NCBI GenBank assembly: GCA_030145365.1
Contig: JAQYVS010000338.1
Coordinates: 1 to 7,690 of the forward strand
DNA from: Desulfofustis sp.
GTDB lineage: Bacteria > Desulfobacterota > Desulfobulbia > Desulfobulbales > Desulfocapsaceae
DNA: 7,690 nucleotides
Reading direction: 5' to 3'
Positions within the stretch are counted from its first letter, which is position 1; each line of letters starts with the position of its first letter. The notes under the pieces were generated by a model. That model was not told where the DNA came from. It saw only the letters and a program-made list of their open reading frames with translations, and made no database searches. Positions 1 to 6,106 of the stretch are shown piece by piece. A program made the position numbers and the translations under genes.

Positions 1-48
1 TTTAAGTGCTTCCTGATACGCTAAAAACTCAATTTCCTGATCTGACAT
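1..48 (-). CDS. N-terminal start of an unrecognised protein, cut by the window edge
   Basis: Only the first 16 codons are present, reading MSDQEIEFLAYQEALK, and the gene continues beyond the left edge. The ATG at 48-46 is preceded by a GTGAGG ribosome binding site (60-55) with a 6-base spacer, which is why I call it a real start. The visible residues are acidic and probably helical. No family can be named from so short a piece. It lies 72 bases downstream of rpmB on the same strand, just past the rpmB terminator. It must therefore depend on read-through or on a promoter overlapping that terminator. Confidence 0.6.
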   Translation of the reverse strand, partial: MSDQEIEFLAYQEALK

Positions 49-60
49 AACAAACCTCAC

Positions 61-97
61 AAATAGAAAAGGCGAGATAGGTTAGACCTTTCCCGCC
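61..97 (-). terminator. Rho-independent terminator of rpmB
   Basis: Read on the minus strand, a hairpin begins 23 bases after the rpmB stop codon. Its arms are GGCGGGAAAGGT and ACCTATCTCGCC around a 3-base loop, with two mismatches in a 12-position stem (71-97). It is followed directly by the T-rich run TTTTCTATTT (70-61). Hairpin plus T-tract at this distance from a ribosomal protein gene is a standard intrinsic terminator. It ends only 12 bases before the start codon of the next minus-strand gene. Confidence 0.7.
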
Positions 98-120
98 CTA
101 CAACATTAAATCAGTTGAGC

Positions 121-315
121 TTATGCCGGTTTTACAACTGCTCCGGAACGAATACATCTGGTGCAAACCCGTGTTCTTCTCACACCACCCGATTCGGTAA
201 CCATCCGCACCCGCTTCAGGTTCGGAAGCCAGCGTCTTCTCGTCTTGTTATGTGCATGGGAAACGTTATTCCCGGTGACAGGTCCCTTACCACAAATCTG
301 ACAAACCTTGGCCAT
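121..315 (-). CDS. rpmB: 50S ribosomal protein L28
   Basis: A 64-residue basic protein of the large ribosomal subunit, at the usual bacterial L28 length. It opens with the typical MAKVCQICGKGP and contains the family signature around residues 16-37 (NNVSHAHNKTRRRW, then PNLKRVR). The cysteine pairs C5/C8 and C51/C54 form the four-cysteine zinc site of the zinc-binding (C+) form of L28. The ATG at 315-313 is chosen because AGGAG lies 7 bases upstream. The reading frame extends to a TTG eight codons earlier (339), but that would place the ribosome binding site inside the gene and add residues the family lacks. The gene has its own promoter candidate and terminator, so it is probably transcribed alone. 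Confidence 0.97.
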   Translation of the reverse strand: MAKVCQICGKGPVTGNNVSHAHNKTRRRWLPNLKRVRMVTESGGVRRTRVCTRCIRSGAVVKPA

Positions 316-382
316 CTTCTTTCTCCTGATATCGTTCAAGCCGACTACATGCTATCCGGCGCTCATTCTTCTTTACTATTTC

Positions 383-399
383 TTCCGGCAACCCCGGAA
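383..399 (-). other. Hairpin at the predicted 5' end of the rpmB leader
   Basis: A perfect inverted repeat, TTCCGG and CCGGAA around 5 bases, lies about 70 bases upstream of the rpmB start codon. If the promoter at 406-434 is right, transcription starts near the outer edge of this repeat, so the stem-loop would form the extreme 5' end of the mRNA. No T-run follows it on either strand, so it is not an intrinsic terminator. A 5'-stabilising or regulatory role is possible but unproven. Confidence 0.35.
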
Positions 400-405
400 C
401 ATGGC

Positions 406-434
406 TTTTTACTCTTTTTTAGAACAGTTTTCAA
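406..434 (-). promoter_or_regulatory. Candidate sigma-70 promoter for rpmB
   Basis: On the minus strand, TTGAAA (434-429) and TAAAAA (411-406) are separated by 17 bases. This matches the -35 consensus at 5 of 6 positions and the -10 consensus at 4 of 6. The start point would fall near 399, giving a leader of about 85 bases before the rpmB ATG. It lies in the 176-base gap between the Rieske gene and rpmB, which supports separate transcription of rpmB. Confidence 0.45.
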
Positions 435-491
435 GATATTTATTAGAATAATTGAACGGTTTGCCTGTCGGAGGGGTGGTAAAGACAATGT

Positions 492-842
492 TTAAAACAA
501 AGGTTCATAATCTGAAGACGCTTCATCCTCAATGGGCAAAAGGGACACGAGTATATCGCTTCCCTCTATTTTAGTCTTGTATCTGCGCAGCGGCAGAGAA
601 TCATGATTCAGACACTCACCACTTTCAAGATCATATTTCCATTGATGACGAGGACAGATAGCAACCATTCCACCACGATAATCGGTAAGTAGATCAGCAC
701 CCTGGTGTTTACAGGACACCTCAATGCCGAAAAAACTACCGTCATCACGCTTGATAATTCCCACCAGTCTGCCGACCAATTTGATCACTTTATGATTCTT
801 ATCACTAAACTCGTCAATATTTGCCGCTTTCACAAAATCCAT
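492..842 (-). CDS. Rieske [2Fe-2S] ferredoxin-like protein
   Basis: A 116-residue single-domain Rieske protein. Both halves of the cluster-binding signature are intact: C44-K-H46 within SCKHQGADL, and C63-P-R-H66 within CPRHQWKYDLESGECL. The two cysteines and two histidines would hold a [2Fe-2S] cluster. There is no signal peptide or membrane segment, so it should be a soluble cytoplasmic electron carrier, closer to oxygenase-type or NirD-like ferredoxins than to cytochrome bc1 Rieske proteins. The acidic C-terminal tail (residues about 104-116) has no obvious role. Its ATG at 842-840 is preceded by AAAGGA at a rather long spacing of 10 bases. No oxygenase or reductase partner lies beside it, so its redox partner is unknown. 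The divergent neighbours are cytochrome c assembly genes. Confidence 0.9.
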   Translation of the reverse strand: MDFVKAANIDEFSDKNHKVIKLVGRLVGIIKRDDGSFFGIEVSCKHQGADLLTDYRGGMVAICPRHQWKYDLESGECLNHDSLPLRRYKTKIEGSDILVSLLPIEDEASSDYEPLF

Positions 843-929
843 CGGTAACTAATCCTTTACAATCGAATGAACTAACATCCGGTCTCCCTTCTTTCTCCGA
901 GAGTACTGAATAGTAATGGTAATGATGAC

Positions 930-946
930 AATTTACTAAGTAAATT
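930..946. promoter_or_regulatory. Perfect 17-base palindrome, candidate operator
   Basis: AATTTACT-A-AGTAAATT is a perfect inverted repeat with 8-base arms around a single central base, in the divergent region between the Rieske gene and resB. It lies just downstream of the weak minus-strand promoter candidate (952-980), overlapping its predicted start point near 945, where a repressor would act on the Rieske gene. Size and symmetry suit a homodimeric winged-helix regulator. I cannot name the regulator, and no regulator gene lies next to it. Confidence 0.4.
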
Positions 947-951
947 CCATC

Positions 952-980
952 TATTTAAGAAATATCTTTCAAAGAGACAA
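952..980 (-). promoter_or_regulatory. Weak promoter candidate for the Rieske gene
   Basis: On the minus strand, TTGTCT (980-975) and TAAATA (957-952) are separated by 17 bases. The match to the sigma-70 consensus is only moderate (4 of 6 and 3 of 6). The main support is its position in the divergent region and the palindrome immediately downstream. The leader would be about 100 bases. Confidence 0.25.
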
Positions 981-995
981 AAAACCTGTTTTATT
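967..995 (+). promoter_or_regulatory. Weak promoter candidate for resB-ccsA
   Basis: TTTCAA (967-972) and TTTATT (990-995) are separated by 17 bases, with a TG dinucleotide one base before the -10 element (extended -10 form). Consensus matches are 3 of 6 and 4 of 6. It overlaps the divergent Rieske candidate, so the two transcription units could share control here. The leader to resB would be about 105 bases. This is the best candidate I found, not a strong one. Confidence 0.2.
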
Positions 996-1107
996 TGCCC
1001 TTTCATTTATTTGTATTAATCGATCATTTCTCTTGCAGAGCTGATCACCACATGGTAGCACAAAGCCTGATTTTTTCTGACAATCGAAATTAGGTTTTTA
1101 CAGGATT

Positions 1108-2457
1108 ATGCAAAAAAACAACTCTATCTGGCAATTCTTTTCCTCGGTCAAACTGGCATTGGTCATTCTTATTCTGATTGCCGTTACCTCAATAATCGGA
1201 ACCGTAATCCCACAAAAAGAACCTGCCTCTTTCTACGTTTCCAATTACGGGCCAGAGATGGCCCAGATTTTCACCGTGCTTGATATCCCGGACATGTATA
1301 ACTCCTGGTGGTTTCTGGCATTGTTATTTTTGTTGAGCTTCAACCTAGTAATTTGCTCAATCGATCGTTTTCCCGGTGTCTGGAAACAGATTAAAAGTGA
1401 CGAATTGACTGTACCAGAATCCCGGCTGCAGAAAATGGCAAATCGATTCGATTGGAAGTCTTCTGAAGATGCTTCCAAGACTCTCAGCCGCTTAAGTTCA
1501 AAGCTCAAAGAAAAGGGCTGGAACGCACAAACCAGAGAAATTGACGGAGCGACACTTCTATTCAGTCAAAAAGGCCACTGGAGCAGAACCGGCGTATATA
1601 TGGTCCACGCTTCGATTCTGATCATCTTCATAGGTGCCATCATTGGATCTCTCGGTGGCTTCAAGGGCAGCGTGATGATCCCTGAGACCATGGAGCGCAA
1701 TAAAATATTTCTATTTGACGGTAAAGGCACCAGGGAACTCGGGTTTACGGTCCGCTGCAATAACTTCTTTATGGAGTTGTATCCGAACGGAATGCCCAAA
1801 GAGTATACTTCCAGCCTGACAGTGCTCGAAAACGGCAAAGAAATTCTAACCAAAAAAATTGAGGTTAACAGCCCACTCACATACAAGGGTATCACCTTTT
1901 ATCAATCCAGTTACGAACCGTACCAGGATTTTCTTATTACGGTTACAAAACCTACAGATGCTTCTACTAAAACCTTTATCACTCCATTTCAAAATCAGGT
2001 AGCCTGGGAAGAGGAAAATCTCAAATTTGGTGTTCTCAATGCAAAGGCGATCGGTCAGTCCATCGTCTCTTCCAAACTCTGGTTTACTGACAACCAGGAA
2101 AAAGCAACGACACTCTGGATTGATAACGGAAAAACGGTAACTATAAAACGTGAAAGCGGTGATTATCAGGTTTCTGCAAAACAGATGTACGCCACCGGCC
2201 TGCAAGTTGCCAAAGATCCCGGCGTATGGTGGGTGTATATCGGTTGCGGCTTGATGCTGTTAGGGCTGTACGTCGCCTTTTTTATGTCGCATCGAAGGAT
2301 CTGGCTTTTGGTTAAGCCTTCCGGCAACCGATCAGAAGTACTTTTCACCGGTTCCGCCAATAAAAACAGAACCGGTTTTGAATCCAGCTTTGATGAGTTA
2401 AAAGAACTATTACAGGCAGACAGTTCGGATACATCGGGTTCACTGGGTTCTGCCTGA
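1108..2457 (+). CDS. resB: Cytochrome c biogenesis protein ResB (Ccs1/CcsB-type, System II)
   Basis: A 449-residue membrane protein that partners CcsA in exporting heme and ligating it to apocytochrome c on the outer face of the membrane. Hydrophobic segments are at about residues 13-34, 67-84, 162-184 and 373-393. A large periplasmic domain lies between the third and fourth. Family hallmarks are the SVKLALVILILIAVTSIIGT opening, the NSWW segment before helix 2, H167 in helix 3 (GVYMVHASI), the NSPLTYKGITFYQSSY motif (254-269) and the DPGVWWVYIG entry to the last helix. The tail (about 400-449) is hydrophilic, with a Ser/Gly-rich end. The start codon has only a close AGGA (3 bases or fewer of spacing), so translation initiation may be weak. 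ccsA follows 45 bases later, so the two should be co-transcribed. Confidence 0.95.
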   Translation: MQKNNSIWQFFSSVKLALVILILIAVTSIIGTVIPQKEPASFYVSNYGPEMAQIFTVLDIPDMYNSWWFLALLFLLSFNLVICSIDRFPGVWKQIKSDELTVPESRLQKMANRFDWKSSEDASKTLSRLSSKLKEKGWNAQTREIDGATLLFSQKGHWSRTGVYMVHASILIIFIGAIIGSLGGFKGSVMIPETMERNKIFLFDGKGTRELGFTVRCNNFFMELYPNGMPKEYTSSLTVLENGKEILTKKIEVNSPLTYKGITFYQSSYEPYQDFLITVTKPTDASTKTFITPFQNQVAWEEENLKFGVLNAKAIGQSIVSSKLWFTDNQEKATTLWIDNGKTVTIKRESGDYQVSAKQMYATGLQVAKDPGVWWVYIGCGLMLLGLYVAFFMSHRRIWLLVKPSGNRSEVLFTGSANKNRTGFESSFDELKELLQADSSDTSGSLGSA

Positions 2458-2502
2458 GCCAATACAGATACAGAGTTTATCTTTTGATACGGAGTTTTTT
2501 GC

Positions 2503-3348
2503 ATGGATAGTTCACAACTTTTAGGAATTACAACTTTCACCTATCTGTTTGCCTCTTTTCTCTACATTGGGGCACTTCTTTTCCGCTCCCATAAAGTCGG
2601 GGTTTTTGCAACGGTCTTCACCGCTGTCGCCCTGGTGATCCAGACGGCGGGAATCGGCTTGAGGTGGGTGGAATCGTATCAAATGGGATTTGGCCATGCA
2701 CCGATGACCAATATGTATGAATCCGTAGTATTCTTCGCCTGGACTATCGTCCTTTTTTACCTCGGCATCGAATGGAAGTTCAAAACAAGAACGATCGGTG
2801 CCTTTGCTCTGCCATTGGCCTTTCTTGCCATGGCTTACGGCTCATTTGCCCCGATCAACAAAGGTATAAGCCCTTTGGTTCCTGCCCTGCAGTCTAACTG
2901 GCTGCTGGCCCATGTCATCACCTGTTTTGTAGGCTACGCGGCCTTTGCCATTGCCGCCGCTCTGGGCTGCATGTATCTGCTCAAGGCTTATTTCTCAAAA
3001 ACCGACCAGAGCACTGATCAACCCGGTTTGCTTCCTTCCTTGAAGATTCTTGACGACATGATCCATAAATCGATGATTTTCGGTTTTATATGGCTCAGTG
3101 GCGGAATCATTACCGGGGCGATCTGGGCCAATTCAGCTTGGGGTACTTACTGGAGCTGGGACCCTAAAGAAACATGGTCTTTGATCACCTGGTTTGTCTA
3201 TGCAATAACCCTACATGCCAGATATACCCGCGGCATCAGCGGCAAAACGATTGCCTGGCTGTCGATTGTCGGATTACTGGCGGTAATTTTTACCTATTAT
3301 GGTGTGAACTTTCTGCTATCTGGTTTGCATAGTTATGGTTCCAGTTAA
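2503..3348 (+). CDS. ccsA: Cytochrome c biogenesis protein CcsA (ResC; also named CcsB), heme handling
   Basis: A 281-residue polytopic membrane protein of the heme-handling (HHP) family, with about eight predicted helices. The diagnostic tryptophan-rich WWD heme-binding motif is at residues 208-226 (WANSAWGTYWSWDPKETW). The histidines expected in the family are visible: H137 (WLLAHV), H238 (ITLHAR) just after the WWD motif, and H276 in the C-terminal LLSGLHSYG signature. Together with ResB it forms the System II synthetase that delivers reduced heme to CxxCH motifs. A GGAG ribosome binding site sits 8 bases before the ATG. Naming varies: databases call this same family CcsA, ResC or CcsB. 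No thiol-disulfide partner (CcdA or ResA type) lies in the window. Confidence 0.96.
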   Translation: MDSSQLLGITTFTYLFASFLYIGALLFRSHKVGVFATVFTAVALVIQTAGIGLRWVESYQMGFGHAPMTNMYESVVFFAWTIVLFYLGIEWKFKTRTIGAFALPLAFLAMAYGSFAPINKGISPLVPALQSNWLLAHVITCFVGYAAFAIAAALGCMYLLKAYFSKTDQSTDQPGLLPSLKILDDMIHKSMIFGFIWLSGGIITGAIWANSAWGTYWSWDPKETWSLITWFVYAITLHARYTRGISGKTIAWLSIVGLLAVIFTYYGVNFLLSGLHSYGSS

Positions 3349-3400
3349 TTTTTCTTTATATTTCAGTAAATTACATCTTGTTTTTTAGTTTTGTAGTACC

Positions 3401-3429
3401 TTGACATATGTTTTTAAACCCGGTAAGTT
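3401..3429 (+). promoter_or_regulatory. Candidate sigma-70 promoter for the cytochrome c3 gene
   Basis: A consensus -35 element TTGACA (3401-3406) is followed after 17 bases by TAAGTT (3424-3429), a 3-of-6 match to the -10 consensus. It lies in the 153-base gap between ccsA and the cytochrome gene and gives a leader of about 65 bases. An own promoter fits the need for far more cytochrome than assembly protein. The weak -10 element lowers confidence, and I see no clear terminator after ccsA, so read-through from resB-ccsA is also possible. Confidence 0.4.
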
Positions 3430-3501
3430 AGGGTAAATGAATGTGCATTCAGTTTTACTTTGTTTTTTTGTGGAGAATAACCAAAACAAGGAGTGATTAT
3501 C

Positions 3502-3909
3502 ATGGGTAAAAAAGTTCTGATCTGTATCTTAGTTGGTGCCTGTTTCTGTCTCGCCGGTATCGCTATGGCCGACAACGGACCAGCCGAAATGGTTCTGCAA
3601 GCTGAAAAGGACAAAGCAAAGAAGCCTAAGCCTGCAGTTTTCCCGCATGCAAAACATCAGGAATTTGCCAAATGCGCGGACTGTCATCACAGCGCCGAAG
3701 GCGGTAAGCAGGTTGCATACGCCGAAGGTCAGGAAATACAGAAATGTGAAGACTGTCACTTCAAAGGCTCAGAAATGCCTAAAAAACTTGATTCATTTAA
3801 AGGCGCTGCCCATGTGAACTGCAAGGACTGTCATAAGAAAGCCGCCGAAGAAAAGCCTGAACTCGCAGAAAAATTCAAGAAATGTATGCCCTGTCATCCT
3901 AAAAGCTGA
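3502..3909 (+). CDS. Periplasmic tetraheme cytochrome c3 (class III)
   Basis: A 135-residue precursor. Residues 1-23 form a signal peptide with a likely cleavage site after A-M-A, so the mature protein is periplasmic and about 112 residues. Four heme attachment motifs are present: C58-x2-C61-H62, C82-x2-C85-H86, C107-x2-C110-H111 and C128-x2-C131-H132. Exactly four further histidines remain: H49 and H52 (PHAKH), H63 next to the first heme motif, and H104. This is the arrangement that gives cytochrome c3 four bis-histidine hemes. Such proteins shuttle low-potential electrons from periplasmic hydrogenases or formate dehydrogenases to membrane complexes. The ATG at 3502 is chosen because AAGGAG lies 8 bases upstream. 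An in-frame GTG at 3493 overlaps that site. The sequence is lysine-rich. Its location directly after resB-ccsA suggests it is a substrate of that system. Confidence 0.93.
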   Translation: MGKKVLICILVGACFCLAGIAMADNGPAEMVLQAEKDKAKKPKPAVFPHAKHQEFAKCADCHHSAEGGKQVAYAEGQEIQKCEDCHFKGSEMPKKLDSFKGAAHVNCKDCHKKAAEEKPELAEKFKKCMPCHPKS

Positions 3910-3932
3910 TCCTCAGCTCTTAAGCAGGAAAC

Positions 3933-3967
3933 AAAAAAAAGGCTGCTCATTTGAGCAGCCTTTTTTT
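3933..3967. terminator. Bidirectional rho-independent terminator between cytochrome c3 and glyS
   Basis: A perfect hairpin, GGCTGCTCA and TGAGCAGCC (3941-3960), is flanked by eight A on the left and seven T on the right, so it works as an intrinsic terminator in both directions. It lies 31 bases after the cytochrome stop codon and about 30 bases after the glyS stop on the other strand, serving both convergent genes. Confidence 0.93.
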
Positions 3968-3989
3968 ATTTATGATATTCAGCTATCCG

Positions 3990-6065
3990 TCATGCTTTGT
4001 GCATGCGTGATATATCACCAACATTCAAGATCAATTGATTAATGGCAGTCAGAAGATTCAACCTATTGGTCCTCACCGCAGTATCCTCAGCCATGACCAT
4101 CACATCGTCAAAGAAACGATCAACCGGCTCCTTCAGCTTTAACATCTCTTCGAGAAATCCTGCATAATCTCCCGCCGACAGTTTCGTTGCGCCAGTCTTC
4201 TCCAAGGCTTGATATACATCAAAAAGTTCTTGTTCTGCTGGTTCACTGAAAAAATCTGTATTGACCGAACTATCCTCGTTGTCTTTGATTATATTCCTTA
4301 TGCGTTTGAACGAACCTGCAAGCATATCGAAGGATTGAGCCTCCCTAATATTGGAAAAGGCCGATATCCGCTTCAGACAATCGTTTACATCAACAAACAG
4401 TATCGAGGTGACGGCATCAACTGCACTTGCTTCCATTCCATTTCTGCTACAATCATTTACAAACCTGCCTTTCACAAACTGCATGATCTGATCAACCGTT
4501 TGTCTGCCGCCATCAACCCGATCTCCGTAAAGTGCCAGAGCCTTTCTGAAAAGATCAGGCAGAGCAAGAACATAGGCCCGATCTTCAAGAATATGCAACA
4601 AGGCAAGCGACAATCTCCTGAGACCAAAAGGATCCGCAGTACCCGTCGGCACCTGCCCTATCCCGAAACAGCCGGCAATCGTATCGATTCGATCGGCCAT
4701 CCCAACGAGTGCTCCAACCGAGGATTTAGGCAGTTCAGCTCCCGAGCGAAGCGGCATATAATGCTGCCTTACACCTTCGGAGACTGAATCGCGTTCCCCA
4801 TCATGGGCGGCATAAGCACTGCCCATGACACCCTGTAAGGACGGGAATTCACCAACCATATCCGTGGTCAGATCTGCTTTGCACAATAGTGCAGTCCTGC
4901 AGGCATCTTCAACCAGTTCAGGTTCCAACGTTTCTGCAAGCAGGCGGGTAAGTTTTACAACTCGATCGATTTTGTCCTGTATGGAACCAAGTTTTGCTTG
5001 AAAGATGATTCCGGCCAGATCAGCAACTCTGTCCTCGAGTCTTGTCTTTTTATCTGATTCAAAAAAGAAAAAAGCATCTTCGAGTCGAGCTCTTAACACT
5101 CGCTCATGTCCTTGCCGGGTTATATCAGTGTTGATTACCCTGGTATTGTTGACGGCTACAAATCCAGGTAATAACGAACCGTCTCCATCAATGACGGGAA
5201 AGTATTTCTGATGTTCACGCATCGAAGTAATTAAAACTTCATCGGGAACCTGCAGAAATTTTTCATCGAAACTTCCACAGACACCAAACGGATATTCAAC
5301 GAGATTAGTTACCGTGTTGAGCAATCCTTGATGTACTGCAACCTCGGCTGCAACGCCAAAATCCGTTTGCCCTACAGCATTTTGTATCTCGGCAAGCACC
5401 ATTTCTTTTCTGGTCTGAAAATCACCAACAACATGGATCGATTGGAGTACTTTTTCGTAGGATCCTGCATCGGTTATCTCGATACAGTCTGGAGCCATAA
5501 ACCGATGTCCACAGGTTACTGAACCGGAGACAATACCTTCATGCTCAATGACAATCGTCTGAGTGCCGAAAATCGCCACAATCCACTGAATCGGTCTGGC
5601 AAAGGTGTGTTGATTGGCCCCCCATTTCATCGATTTTGCAAACGAAATTTCGAGCACAATCTCTTTGAGCAAGGTCGGCAGCAACTCGGCAGTGTCCCGC
5701 CCTTCTTGTTTCCTGGTTAATTGGAGATATTCGCCTTTCGGTGTCTGGACGATTTCCAGCTCAGTGACCGACACACCTTTTGATCCGGCAAACCCCAGAG
5801 CAGCCCTGGTTGGATTTCCATCAGTATCGAAAGCCGCTTTCTTTGAAGGGCCGAGTAATACCTCACTGAGATCTTCCTGTCTGTCGACAAGATTAAATAC
5901 CGTTATTGCCAGTCTTCTTGGGGTGCAAAAACCTTTGATCGAACCAAAAGTAAGACCTGCTTTTCCGGTCTTACCCCGAAAAAGAGATTCCAATTGAGTT
6001 GCTGCCGGCAGGAGAAATCCCGCCGGAAGTTCTTCGGTACCAATCTCAAACAGTAGATCACTCAT
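3990..6065 (-). CDS. glyS: Glycyl-tRNA synthetase beta subunit
   Basis: A full-length 691-residue beta chain of the bacterial heterotetrameric glycyl-tRNA synthetase, which charges tRNA-Gly with glycine. The beta chain recognises the tRNA, while the active site lies mainly on the alpha chain (GlyQ). Visible signatures are the N-terminal LLFEIGTEELPAGF, the REHQKYFPV motif near residue 290, the LLCKADLTTDMVGEFP segment near 400, ADPFGLRR near 490, and a C-terminal helical anticodon-binding (DALR-like) region from about 580. An AAAGG ribosome binding site lies 5 bases before the ATG. In most bacteria with this enzyme, glyQ lies directly upstream. Here a FolE2-family gene is in that place, 41 bases away, and no glyQ is in the window. 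Convergent with the cytochrome gene across a shared terminator. Confidence 0.97.
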   Translation of the reverse strand: MSDLLFEIGTEELPAGFLLPAATQLESLFRGKTGKAGLTFGSIKGFCTPRRLAITVFNLVDRQEDLSEVLLGPSKKAAFDTDGNPTRAALGFAGSKGVSVTELEIVQTPKGEYLQLTRKQEGRDTAELLPTLLKEIVLEISFAKSMKWGANQHTFARPIQWIVAIFGTQTIVIEHEGIVSGSVTCGHRFMAPDCIEITDAGSYEKVLQSIHVVGDFQTRKEMVLAEIQNAVGQTDFGVAAEVAVHQGLLNTVTNLVEYPFGVCGSFDEKFLQVPDEVLITSMREHQKYFPVIDGDGSLLPGFVAVNNTRVINTDITRQGHERVLRARLEDAFFFFESDKKTRLEDRVADLAGIIFQAKLGSIQDKIDRVVKLTRLLAETLEPELVEDACRTALLCKADLTTDMVGEFPSLQGVMGSAYAAHDGERDSVSEGVRQHYMPLRSGAELPKSSVGALVGMADRIDTIAGCFGIGQVPTGTADPFGLRRLSLALLHILEDRAYVLALPDLFRKALALYGDRVDGGRQTVDQIMQFVKGRFVNDCSRNGMEASAVDAVTSILFVDVNDCLKRISAFSNIREAQSFDMLAGSFKRIRNIIKDNEDSSVNTDFFSEPAEQELFDVYQALEKTGATKLSAGDYAGFLEEMLKLKEPVDRFFDDVMVMAEDTAVRTNRLNLLTAINQLILNVGDISRMHKA

Positions 6066-6106
6066 GAGAACCTTTTATTAAGTTAGTAATTTGTTAAATG
6101 TGATTA

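Noticed and set aside
115..495. 126-codon open frame on the plus strand across rpmB and the adjacent gap
   Set aside because: It lies antisense to the certain rpmB gene, has no ribosome binding site and encodes no recognisable protein.
3365..3372. AGTAAATT half-site identical to one arm of the palindrome at 930-946, upstream of the cytochrome c3 promoter
   Set aside because: Only one 8-base arm is present, and the opposite half does not match. In AT-rich intergenic DNA an 8-base match is easily due to chance.
3349..3400. Possible terminator after ccsA (T-rich stretch)
   Set aside because: T-runs are present, but I could find no convincing GC-rich hairpin before them.
4209..4787. 192-codon open frame on the plus strand
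   Set aside because: It is entirely antisense to glyS, whose protein is conserved throughout this region.
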